This document shows, in pieces, positions 1 through 8,800 of a stretch of DNA of 64,000 bases. This DNA is from Pseudomonas petrae (GTDB lineage Bacteria > Pseudomonadota > Gammaproteobacteria > Pseudomonadales > Pseudomonadaceae). The position numbers and the translations under genes are program-made. The stretch spans positions 124,001 through 188,000 of the forward strand of contig NZ_JAKJXE010000006.1 of NCBI RefSeq assembly GCF_021728295.1, read 5' to 3'. Below the pieces are notes generated by a model. The model had not been told where the DNA came from. It searched no databases and worked only from the letters and a program-made list of their open reading frames with translations. The stretch's first letter is position 1, and each line of letters starts with the position of its first letter.

Positions 1-1
1 C

Positions 2-316
2 GGCCCGTTGGCACTGGTGGACAGTGACATGCCCGTCGTCACCGTCGCGCCCAACAATGAGTTGCTGGAGAAACTGAAATCCAACCTGCAGGAAGTCCGT
101 GCGCGCGGTGGCGAGCTGATTGTTTTCGCTGACGAACAGGCCGGGCTGGTTAATGGAGAGGGCACCCACGTGGTTTCCATGCCCCACATCCTCGACGCCT
201 TGACGCCGATTCTTTACACGATTCCGCTGCAACTGCTTTCATATTACGTGGCAGTGCTGAAGGGTACGGATGTGGATCAGCCGCGTAACTTGGCGAAGTC
301 TGTGACTGTGGAATAA
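2..316 (+). CDS. glmS: Glucosamine-fructose-6-phosphate aminotransferase, C-terminal part
   Basis: This is the last ~104 codons of GlmS, which makes glucosamine-6-phosphate from fructose-6-phosphate and glutamine for cell-wall and LPS synthesis. The fragment is the end of the second SIS (isomerase) domain. It ends with the typical sequence [13 protein letters not shown], which is strongly conserved because it forms the C-terminal tail and ammonia-channel region. The gene enters from the left edge, so its start is outside the window. The 3' end is also the TnsD recognition site used by Tn7, and accessory DNA does follow it here. Confidence 0.97.
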   Translation, partial: GPLALVDSDMPVVTVAPNNELLEKLKSNLQEVRARGGELIVFADEQAGLVNGEGTHVVSMPHILDALTPILYTIPLQLLSYYVAVLKGTDVDQPRNLAKSVTVE

Positions 317-345
317 TTTATCCACAGCGCATTGGCTGGGTTTTT
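263..345 (+). other. attTn7 region (TnsD-recognised glmS 3' end plus expected insertion point)
   Basis: The last codons of glmS (from about 263 to the stop at 316) are the sequence TnsD proteins recognise in gammaproteobacteria. In Pseudomonas, Tn7 inserts about 25 bp after the glmS stop. I see no Tn7 end repeats, so the site itself looks empty. The accessory remnant starting within about 500 bp suggests the neighbourhood has received foreign DNA. A perfect DnaA box (TTATCCACA) lies at 318-326. Confidence 0.5.
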
Positions 346-839
346 CCAACGAATAAAGATTGTCACAAGGCTCTATCCCGGTGCTTTTGCCGGGGTAGTG
401 GCAGGTTTGGAGTAATGGATCATTATCTACCTCGCCAATGTGACTGCTGTCTTGGTTGAGCCCGCTCCTGAATTCCTCACAGCACACGCCCAGTGCCGTT
501 CTGATCGCGTGGCCGCCTAACGATGAGCGACTTGAGCCTTAACTTTCGTCATCCTGTGTAGCCGGGTACTCAGGTTCCCGTTGTTATGACCACAGACTTC
601 CTTATCACTTTCATAGATTCGGCGGGCGAAGAAAGGCTGGCCGCGTTTTCGTGAACTGCAAGCCCTTGTTCCTTCGGGCTGCTTCACGTACACCTTCAAG
701 TCCCATCGACGTGCACCTGATCCGGCTCTGTGTCCGGGGCGCGGGGGACGTGTCGGTGTTTCCCTTGGGGAGCACCCGCTCTTGGTGTAGGTGTGGGCAG
801 CCAAACGGCAAGACCGCCCAAAAGAGTCCGCATTGCTAG
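327..839. other. Intergenic stretch downstream of glmS with no convincing gene
   Basis: About 510 bases between glmS and the truncated ThiF-type gene. Short open frames exist on both strands but none has a ribosome binding site, a protein-like composition or family resemblance. The part from about 500 to 830 has a composition unlike the flanks and may be the scar of an inserted element. No terminal inverted repeats or transposase motif could be recognised. Confidence 0.4.
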
Positions 840-1496
840 CCCGCGCACGGGCGGAGTTCTACCAACCTGCGCGATATCTTTCCCGAGCCACCACCTGCCG
901 AGCTGGCCCAGAATTGTGGTGAAGCTGGTGTATTAGGGGTGTTGCCGGGCATTATCGGTTCGATCCAAGCATTGGAGGCAATCAAAATCCTGAGCGCAGT
1001 TGGGGAACCCTCGGTCAACCGATTGGTGTTATTCGATGCCTTGAGCTTGCAACTGCGCCAAGTGTCGGTTCGCCACCGGGCCAGTAATCCGCTCAGTGGC
1101 GAGCGGCCGCGGATCCGGCAACCTCAGGTCATTGAGGCTAATTGCGCAGTGGCGGTTGGCGCGCAGTATGCTATTTCGCCCCTGGCCCTGGAACAATGCC
1201 TGCTCAGCGAAACTGCGCTGCAATTGATTGATGTGCGGGACGGGCACGAGCATCTGACGCTGTCGTTGGGCGGGATCAACATTCCGTTTAGGGAGTTGCC
1301 ACAACGCCTGGCCGAGACAGTGGCTGGCGTCGAGACGGTGGTCTACTGCAAAAGTGGCGTGCGCAGCTTGAAAGCCTTGCATGCAATCAGCGCCGCCGTC
1401 GGCGAGGGCCGCTGCCGCAGTTTGACCGGTGGACTAGACGCCTACGTTGCAGCAGGCTGCCTGGAGCACCTGCGCCGCGCCGAGGTGGGGCAATGA
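840..1496 (+). pseudogene. 5'-truncated ThiF/MoeB-type E1-like enzyme with C-terminal rhodanese domain
   Basis: The readable frame starts after a stop at 837-839 and becomes family-like from about 861 (NLRDIFPEPPP, then NCGEAGVLGVLPGIIGS). This is the C-terminal part of the MoeB/ThiF/MoeZ adenylating fold. The first two thirds, with the ATP-binding and adenylation residues, are missing. A complete rhodanese domain follows, with the active-site loop CKSGVRS (Cys near 1350). Full-length relatives activate the C-terminus of a sulfur-carrier protein and load it with sulfur, in molybdopterin, thiamin or thio-natural-product pathways. The stop overlaps the start of the MFS gene (ATGA), so this was the upstream member of an operon. 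The remnant could start at GTG 939, but it cannot adenylate. Confidence 0.75.
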
Positions 1497-2815
1497 GTAA
1501 TCCCTCCCTCGGTGGGCTGGGACGGGATTTCTACCTGATCCAACTGGCAGCGTTCTTAAATGCGGTGGGAACGCGTTGTGGTCAATTCGCAATCGCTTGG
1601 TGGGTGCTGGGAAAAACCGCAGACCCCGTTGCCTTTGCAAGCTATGTCGCGGTGGCCACCCTGGCGGATGTGCTGGCACGAGCGGTGTTTGGCTGGCTCG
1701 GGGATCAGTATGACAGGCACCGCTTACTTGTGGGCTGCTACATCATCAGCGCGACGATGACCCTAGTATTGGCCTGCCTAGGCACCCTAGATCTTTACCT
1801 GCCCTGGGTGATCGGGAGCTGTCTGGCGATTTCCGGGGTAACCATTGGCATTCGCGACCCGATCCAGATGAGCTTGACACCCACATTGGTTGCCGCGCAC
1901 AGGATCAGCGATGCGGTGCGCCTAAGAAGCATCGTCGGTTCGTCATCTGCGCTGATGGGGCCTCTGGCTGCGGGCATTTTATTGGGCCCGCTGGGAGTGT
2001 TGGGAACTCTCTGGCTCAACTCCTTGGCAGTCATGGTGGCGTTAGCACTGATAGTGCTGGTCAGGGCGCCCGCTGCCAGCCACAGCCCTGGCACCACTCG
2101 GCAGATGTCCTATCTGGCGACTTGGTACACACGCACCCGTGAAGGTTTTACCGCGCTCTATCGGGTCAAGCCTGAATGGAACCTGAGCCTACTAGCGTTC
2201 ATCGTCAACTTCTCGCTGTACCCGCTCTTCGCGGTGCTGTTCCCTGTGCTGATCAATCGCTATTTCTCCCAAGACTTATGGTTGATCGCCGTCACCGAGG
2301 GCGCCTTCGCGTTGGGCCTACTGGCCGGCAGCCTGTTCCTAGTGAAACGCGCCAATGAGCGTTGTGGCCGGCCCTATGTAGTATTCGGCGGTCTCCTGCT
2401 GGTTGGGCTGGCCATGTTTGGTTGTGGGCTTTTCAGCCAATTCTTCCATGTCAAGCCCGGTTGGTTCGCCGGAGTAACTGTGCCCTTGCTGTTTATCGCA
2501 GGCATCGGCCTGGTCATGGTGACCGTAAACACCTCGACCGTGCGAATGCTGGCCACCCCCGACAATTACCGCAACCGGATCGGCTCTGCGACCTCGTTTG
2601 TTTCCGGCATGGTCATCCCCTTCGGGGCGCTATTCGGTGGGGCTTTTTCTGAAACGCTAGGCGTGGGCTACGCCATGGCAGCCTTGGGTTTGCTCATTAT
2701 CCTGGCATCCCTGCCGTGCATGTTCAGTGGGGTACTGGTGCGTGTCCTGAGCATGGGCGATGAACAGATCAAGAATATCTACAAGGATTTTTACCCTGAT
2801 GCTTTCCCGGATTGA
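1493..2815 (+). CDS. MFS transporter, EntS/macrolide-efflux-like
   Basis: A 440-residue, very hydrophobic protein with about twelve membrane spans, of the MFS_3 branch that contains drug and siderophore exporters such as EntS. It has a loop-2/3 signature in GWLGDQYDRHRLL, typical of the family. The ATG overlaps the stop of the truncated ThiF-rhodanese gene by four bases. The JmjC-like oxygenase starts nine bases after its stop, so the three form one unit. In such clusters the MFS member normally exports the modified product. The gene itself is intact although its upstream partner is broken. The substrate cannot be inferred. Confidence 0.85.
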   Translation: MSNPSLGGLGRDFYLIQLAAFLNAVGTRCGQFAIAWWVLGKTADPVAFASYVAVATLADVLARAVFGWLGDQYDRHRLLVGCYIISATMTLVLACLGTLDLYLPWVIGSCLAISGVTIGIRDPIQMSLTPTLVAAHRISDAVRLRSIVGSSSALMGPLAAGILLGPLGVLGTLWLNSLAVMVALALIVLVRAPAASHSPGTTRQMSYLATWYTRTREGFTALYRVKPEWNLSLLAFIVNFSLYPLFAVLFPVLINRYFSQDLWLIAVTEGAFALGLLAGSLFLVKRANERCGRPYVVFGGLLLVGLAMFGCGLFSQFFHVKPGWFAGVTVPLLFIAGIGLVMVTVNTSTVRMLATPDNYRNRIGSATSFVSGMVIPFGALFGGAFSETLGVGYAMAALGLLIILASLPCMFSGVLVRVLSMGDEQIKNIYKDFYPDAFPD

Positions 2816-2824
2816 AGGTGAATC

Positions 2825-3625
2825 ATGATTACTGCCACGACCTGCGCCCACTTGTTCGACGCAAACAATACACCCACCGTACCGGCGGCTTTCTGGGAGC
2901 ACTTTGTCAGCCTCTCAGATGACAAGACGCAGCCGGTGGTGCTTGAGCAGGACACATTGATAGAGCCACTGCTGAGTCTGGAGGACGCATTCGATCTAGC
3001 CCGAAATGTTGTCGAATCAGGTGACATGACCGTCAACGCAGATGGGCAGATGCTCAAGCAACCAGGGGTCCCTAACTTCCCTCCCGACTTTGACGGGTTC
3101 GAGCAGTTTGTGCGCGACTTTCCCGCGCTCAATAACGCAGACGGCATTACCTTCACCCGTGACTATTGCCTCAAGCATTCCAGTACCGTGACGACGAAAC
3201 TGCGCGTGTTTACCCATGGCTACAACGAGCGCTACGGCGTGCCTTACCCTGGCGCCAACGCAGTATTTGTAGGCGGCCGATACCATTCGACCTGGATCGG
3301 CCTGCACAACGATTCATGCGACACCTTTCTGTTTCCGTTATACGGCCGCAAACGGATGATGATCTGGCCGCCGGCGTATTTCGATGACATGGCCCTAGAG
3401 AAAAAGTCAGCGCTTAATGGTGTCTGCTTCGGCCATATCGATGTCACGCCCTATGCCGCCGACGCAACCATTTATGAAGTCGGCCCTGGGGAGATTTTCT
3501 TCATTCCCGCAGGGTGGTGGCACTACAACAAGCTCGAAGAACTGGAAACCACCCTCACCGTATCGGTTGGCATGTTCAGTCATGGCACGGCCCAAGGGTT
3601 CTGTGAAAACCCGATCAAGACTTAA
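2825..3625 (+). CDS. JmjC-like cupin (2-oxoglutarate/Fe-dependent oxygenase family)
   Basis: A 266-residue soluble protein of the cupin_8/JmjC hydroxylase type. The first metal motif is seen in GLHNDSC (His-x-Asp) and the distal His in GEIFFIPAGWWHY, which together give the His-x-Asp...His iron triad. A central FPLYGRKRMMIWPP strand segment is typical of the family. Members hydroxylate amino-acid side chains in proteins or natural-product precursors using 2-oxoglutarate and oxygen. Its position behind an exporter and a sulfur-activating remnant suggests tailoring of a small molecule or peptide, but that is inference. A Shine-Dalgarno-like GAAGGTGA precedes ATG 2825. Confidence 0.75.
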   Translation: MITATTCAHLFDANNTPTVPAAFWEHFVSLSDDKTQPVVLEQDTLIEPLLSLEDAFDLARNVVESGDMTVNADGQMLKQPGVPNFPPDFDGFEQFVRDFPALNNADGITFTRDYCLKHSSTVTTKLRVFTHGYNERYGVPYPGANAVFVGGRYHSTWIGLHNDSCDTFLFPLYGRKRMMIWPPAYFDDMALEKKSALNGVCFGHIDVTPYAADATIYEVGPGEIFFIPAGWWHYNKLEELETTLTVSVGMFSHGTAQGFCENPIKT

Positions 3626-4064
3626 ATGCGTATTTAGCTGCGCCTTCATCGCTCAACACGCTTGACCCAGCAAAACCCACCTGCCGAGCTGACGTTGCGC
3701 GTAAGGCAAGCACAAATCTCAGACGTTGAGCGACTGAGGAAGCTAGTGCCGTAATTTAATACTTGGGATCCACTTCACAGAACCCGCGCGAACTTTCCTC
3801 CATTTCTCGGTACTAAGTATCTCGGCAGTAGATTGATGGCTAATTAATGGCATCCGGGTAGCGCCGTTGCCCGCGATTGATGGTGCCGCTTGTCGGAATA
3901 AACAGGTCATCAACAGGTTGTTACTCTTTTTTCCTTACTTTATTTTGTTAATAATCAACGACTTGAATGCAGATATGTCGCGAATGCCCATCTGATCCAA
4001 CGCTTTGGATCGACGGGGGGTTCGATGTTAATTTGCCGCCCCTTGATTTTTCGACGGATCGAAC
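3626..4064. other. Intergenic region ahead of the two-partner secretion locus
   Basis: About 440 bases without a gene. The right half is AT-rich (for example around 3920-3960) and is the likely promoter zone for the tpsB-cdiA pair, but no clear -35/-10 pair can be assigned. Positions 3663-3690 resemble 26231-26258 at about 24 of 28 bases, which may mark the edges of the inserted CDI/hipBA segment. Confidence 0.4.
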
Positions 4065-5786
4065 ATGCCCTTGTCATTGCCACGGATTCGGTTATTGCTG
4101 TGCACTCTTCTGCTTACGTGTGTGAGCCTGAACAGCGCCACCGCCGCCCCAACGCCCGGCGATCAGGATCTGATCCGCGACCGGCAGAACCGCCTGCTCG
4201 AAGAGCAGAACCGCCGCCTCCAAGAGCTTCAGGACTTGCCCGGCAAACAGGCCAAGCCCGAGGCCCCGGCCACACCGGCCGACAGCCGTTGCTTCCTGAT
4301 CAAGGACATCGAACTCAAGGGTGCCGACAGCCTGTCCGCCACCGACCGCACGCGCCTGCTCAAACCTTACATCGGCCAATGCCTGGGCGTGACGCAGCTC
4401 AATGAACTGCTCAAGGTCATCACCGACTACTACATCGACAAGGGTCGCGTCACCAGCCGTGCCTACTTGCCGCAACAAGACCTCTCCAGCGGTCACCTGC
4501 AGGTGCTGGTGGTCGAAGGCAAACTCGAAGAGTTGAAAAGCGCCGAGGGCAGCACCGTGACGGAACGCGAACTGGCCATGGCCTTTCCCGGTCAGGTCGG
4601 CGAGGCGCTCAACCTGCGCGAGATCGAGCAACTGGTGGACCAACTTAACCGCTTGCCCTCCAGGCAGTCGCAAATGGAACTGACCCCGGGCCAGCAGATC
4701 GGCGGCAGTGACGTGGTGGTCAAAAACGTCCCGCAAAAGCCCTGGCGCGCCAGCCTGTCGCGTAACAACGACGGCCAGGAAAGCACCGGTGAACAGCAAT
4801 GGGTCGCGGGCCTGGAATGGGACAGTCCGCTGGGCCTGGGCGACCAATTGATACTGCGCAACGGCCACGACGCTGTCAGCGACCACCAGGAAACCTCGAA
4901 AAACAGCATGCTGTATTACAACGTGCCGTGGGGCTGGTGGAACTTCAGCTACACCTACAGCGAAAGCGACTACCGCACGTTCGGCCAGACCGACAGCAGC
5001 AAATTCAAGCTCAATGGCGACAACGAGAACCACCAACTGCGCGCCGAGCGGGTGATCCATCGCGACGACGTGAGCAAGACCTCGGTGAACGTCGGCCTGG
5101 CCCATCTGCGTACCAACAATTACGTCCTCGACGTGCGCACTGAGCCGAGCAGTAACCGCCTCAGCGAACTCCAGCTCGGCCTCAACCACGGCCGGCGCAT
5201 CGGCAATGCGTTCGTCAACCTTGACCTGGGCATGCAGAACGGCATCGGCCTGCTCGACGCGCAGTCTGAAGAAGAACGCGATGAGCTCGGCAATCGTCAG
5301 GCCAATTCGCGCTACCGCAAATACACCGGCACCGTCAGCTACCTGCAGCCGTTCACGCTGTGGGGCGAGTCGTTCAGTTTTTCCAGCCTGGCCACCGGTC
5401 AGCGCAGCGAAGACATCCTCTTCAGCCCGCAACGCATGAGCCTGGGTGGCTCGGCCTCGGTACGCGGTCTCAAGGACCAGCGGCTGACCGGCGACAGCGG
5501 CGGTTACTGGCGCAACGAAGTGCGCTGGGCACGCCCGGTAACGCTGGATTGGATGCGCCCGGCCTTTGCCGAGTACGGTACCAGCGTCGGCTACGACCAG
5601 GGCGTGATCAGCAACGACCGCTACAACGGCGACGTGCATGGTCGCGTGTCCAGCAATTCCCTGGAGCTGTTCGCTCGGGGCAAGTACGTCAGCACCAGCG
5701 TGACCTTTGCCCATTCTTTAGAAAGACCGGGAGTAGTCACCGAGCGCGAAGCGCCGATCTACTTCCGCATGGATTTCTTCCTGTAA
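4065..5786 (+). CDS. cdiB: TpsB/CdiB outer-membrane transporter (FhaC/ShlB family)
   Basis: A 573-residue protein with an N-terminal signal peptide (about residues 1-27, ending ATAA). A proline-rich helix/linker follows, then a POTRA region (about 75-225) and a 16-stranded barrel ending in the aromatic FFL. The barrel carries the hallmark GGSASVRGL of conserved motif 3, whose VRG arginine lies in the pore-lining loop. It secretes the large TpsA/CdiA protein encoded 31 bases downstream across the outer membrane. Length and domain order match the family. The upstream Shine-Dalgarno is weak (GGAT). The long antisense frames over this gene are coding-bias shadows. Confidence 0.93.
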   Translation: MPLSLPRIRLLLCTLLLTCVSLNSATAAPTPGDQDLIRDRQNRLLEEQNRRLQELQDLPGKQAKPEAPATPADSRCFLIKDIELKGADSLSATDRTRLLKPYIGQCLGVTQLNELLKVITDYYIDKGRVTSRAYLPQQDLSSGHLQVLVVEGKLEELKSAEGSTVTERELAMAFPGQVGEALNLREIEQLVDQLNRLPSRQSQMELTPGQQIGGSDVVVKNVPQKPWRASLSRNNDGQESTGEQQWVAGLEWDSPLGLGDQLILRNGHDAVSDHQETSKNSMLYYNVPWGWWNFSYTYSESDYRTFGQTDSSKFKLNGDNENHQLRAERVIHRDDVSKTSVNVGLAHLRTNNYVLDVRTEPSSNRLSELQLGLNHGRRIGNAFVNLDLGMQNGIGLLDAQSEEERDELGNRQANSRYRKYTGTVSYLQPFTLWGESFSFSSLATGQRSEDILFSPQRMSLGGSASVRGLKDQRLTGDSGGYWRNEVRWARPVTLDWMRPAFAEYGTSVGYDQGVISNDRYNGDVHGRVSSNSLELFARGKYVSTSVTFAHSLERPGVVTEREAPIYFRMDFFL

Positions 5787-5817
5787 TTCAACGCCCCGTT
5801 ACATCGAGAATCTGACA

Positions 5818-8800
5818 ATGGACGTTCGCCAATTTGCCTTCCTCGCCCGCCAACCTTCTGCTGCGCTGAAGCCGCGGGACTCGTTCTTCGGTCTGCCCAA
5901 GCGCGGCCTGGTGCTGATCCTGATCAATGCGCTGTTCTGGCAGCCACTGCTGGCTCAGGCCGAAGGCATCGTGGTCAGTGCGCCGGGCACCACCGTAGGT
6001 CAGGCGGGCAACGGCGTGCCCGTGGTGAACATCGCCACGCCGAACGGCAGCGGCCTGTCCCATAACAAGTTCCAGGACTACAACGTCGGCCCCAACGGCG
6101 TGATCCTCAACAACGCCACCGGCACTGTAGCCAACACCCAGTTGGGCGGCTACATCGTCGGCAACCCCAATCTCAAGGGCGGCGCGGCCAACGTTATCCT
6201 CAACGAAGTCACCGGCAGCAACCCGAGTCAATTGCGCGGCTACACCGAAGTGGCGGGGCAGTCGGCCAAAGTCATCGTTGCCAACCCGTACGGCGTCACC
6301 TGCAGCGGCTGCGGCTTTATCAACACACCGAACGTCACCCTCACCACCGGCAAGCCGGTGCTCGACGCGAACGGCCAACTGAGAAGCTACCAGGTCGACG
6401 GCGGCGCCGTGACCATCGACGGGGAAGGCTTGAACGCCAGCAACGTCGACCGCTTCGACATCATCACTCGCTCGGCCAAGATCAACGCGCAGATCAATGC
6501 GCGCGAACTGAATGTGATCGCCGGTCGCAACGATGTGGACGCCCAAAGCCTGACAGCCACACCCCGCGCCGACGATGGCAGCACCAAGCCCGAGCTGGCG
6601 ATTGACTCGTCGGCCCTTGGCGGTATGTACGCCGGCGCGATCAAACTGGTGGGCACCGAGGCCGGTGTGGGCGTGAAGCTCGACGGCACGCTGGCGGCCA
6701 GTGGCGGGGATATTCAACTGGATGCCAATGGGCGCCTGAGCATGGCCCAGGCAGCGGCCACCGGTAACGTCAGGGTTACGGCGCAGAGCGTCAACCTGAC
6801 TGACAAGGTTTACGCTGGCACAGCGCTGGAGGTGCAAACCCAAGGCGATCTCACCAGTAGTAAAAGTTTGGCTGCACACGACCGCATCGCGCTCTCCATC
6901 GGCGGCACACTGACCAACACCGACATTATCGAAGGCGGCGTCAACAGCGATAACACCCGCAACGCAATGGGCGATGTGAGCCTGCGTGGCAAGGCCATCA
7001 ATAACAATGGCGCCAGCGTCATCGCCAGCCGTGCGTTGAGCGTGGATGCCCAGGCCCTCAACAACCAGGGCGGTACCCTCAGTGCAAAGCAGCACGCACA
7101 GATCAACGCCACCTCGGTCGACAACCAGAATAACGGACGCATTCTCAGTAACAACAGCCTGAATATTACCGCTGGCAGCCTGCAGAACACCCAAGGTGGG
7201 CTGGTCACCAGCGATGGCGCGCTGACCGTGTCCGCAGATGATGTGCAAAACCGCGGCGGTGAACTCTCCAGCCTGGACACTGCAACCCTGACGGTCGCGA
7301 CCCTGGATAACTTCACTGGCCTGATGACGGCTGGCAAGGCGTTGAGCCTGAATATCGGTGCCCTCAACAATCAGAACGGGCTGATCACCAGCCAAGGCAC
7401 CGTCGCTGTCGCCGGCAATAGTCTGGACAACCGCCAGAAAGGCCTAGTCGCCGGTATCGGCGGCGTGCAGGTGAACGTGGTCAACACCGACAACCGCAAC
7501 GGCGAGTTGTCGAGCCAGGCGAGCGTGTCGGTCACCGGCACGCAACTGGATAACAGCGACGGCGGGTTGGTAATCGCCGGTAGCGGCTTGAACCTGAATG
7601 TCGATCAATTGCTCAACCGCAACCAAGGGCTGATCAGCAGCGAAGGTCTGCTGAGCGTGACGGCGGGCACTCTGTCCAACCGCGCAGGTACGCTCTCAAG
7701 CGCCGGCCCGCTGACCATCAGCACGCGCGGCGCTGTGGACAACCAGGGCGGGCGCATGGTGACCGATAGCAGCCTGAACCTGGCCAGCGCAAGCCTGGAC
7801 AATAGCCAGAACGGCACGCTGAGCGCGCGTGAGTCTGCCCAGATCACCACGGCCGATCTGAACAACCAGCAAGGCGGCCAGCTGACCAGCGCCGCCAGCT
7901 TAACCCTGGAACTTAATCGTGGCCAGTTCAACAACCAGGGCGGGCTGATCAACGCACCGCTGCTGATGCTCAACAATCTCAAGGATGTGAATAACCAAGG
8001 CGGCGAAATTTCCAGCAGCCATGCATTCACGCTCACCGCTGACAACCTGGACAACAGCAACGGCAAACTGCTGAGCAATACCTCGCTCACCCTGCGCATC
8101 GGGCAGGCCCTGGCCAACGTCAAAGGCATGATCGCCGCGGCTTCGGTGGATGCCCAGGCTGCAACCCTGGATAACAGCGGCGGTACCGTCACCAGCCGTG
8201 GCGATACCCTGCTCAACGTTGCTGGCCAACTGGTCAACCGTGATCAGGGCCTGCTGAACGCCGCCAACACCCTGACCTTGAACAGCGCAGGCGTGGACAA
8301 CCAGAACGGCTCGTTTTTGGGCAGTGCGATTGCGTTGGACTTCGGCACGGCAACCGGCGACCTGAATAACGCCGGTGGCCTGATCACCACCGCAGGCAAC
8401 CTGAGCATCACTCACCTGCGCGACCTGACCAACAGCGGCGGTGAACTCTCCAGTGCGCAAACCCTGAACCTCACCGGCCGCACCCTGAATAACAGTAACG
8501 GCAAGGTAATCAGCAATAACCTGCTGGTGCTCAATGCCGACAATCTGATCAATCAGAATGGCCTGATGTCCGGCTGGCAAGGCTTGACCGTCAGCGGCGC
8601 GAACCTGGACAACCGCAACAACGGCACACTGTCGAGCCGTTACGGCGACCTCAATGCCACGCTGACCGGCAGCCTTCTCAATAGCGGTGCGGGCGCGCTT
8701 GTCAGCCAGAAGGCGCTGACCATTAACGCTGGCGAACTGGATAACAGCGCCAACGGCGTGCTGTCCAGCGCCGCCGGCCAGACGCTCACAGTGGGCGGTT

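Noticed and set aside
890..3691. 15-base identity CCACCTGCCGAGCTG at 891 and around 3677
   Set aside because: A match of this length is close to chance for a 64-kb window, and one copy is inside coding sequence.
316..4064. Tn7-like transposon inserted at attTn7
   Set aside because: No tns genes or Tn7-type end repeats were found; only the location suggests past insertion.
4092..5714. 540-residue open frame on the minus strand opposite the TpsB gene
   Set aside because: It has no start signals or domains, and its composition is the codon-bias mirror of cdiB, which has clear family motifs.
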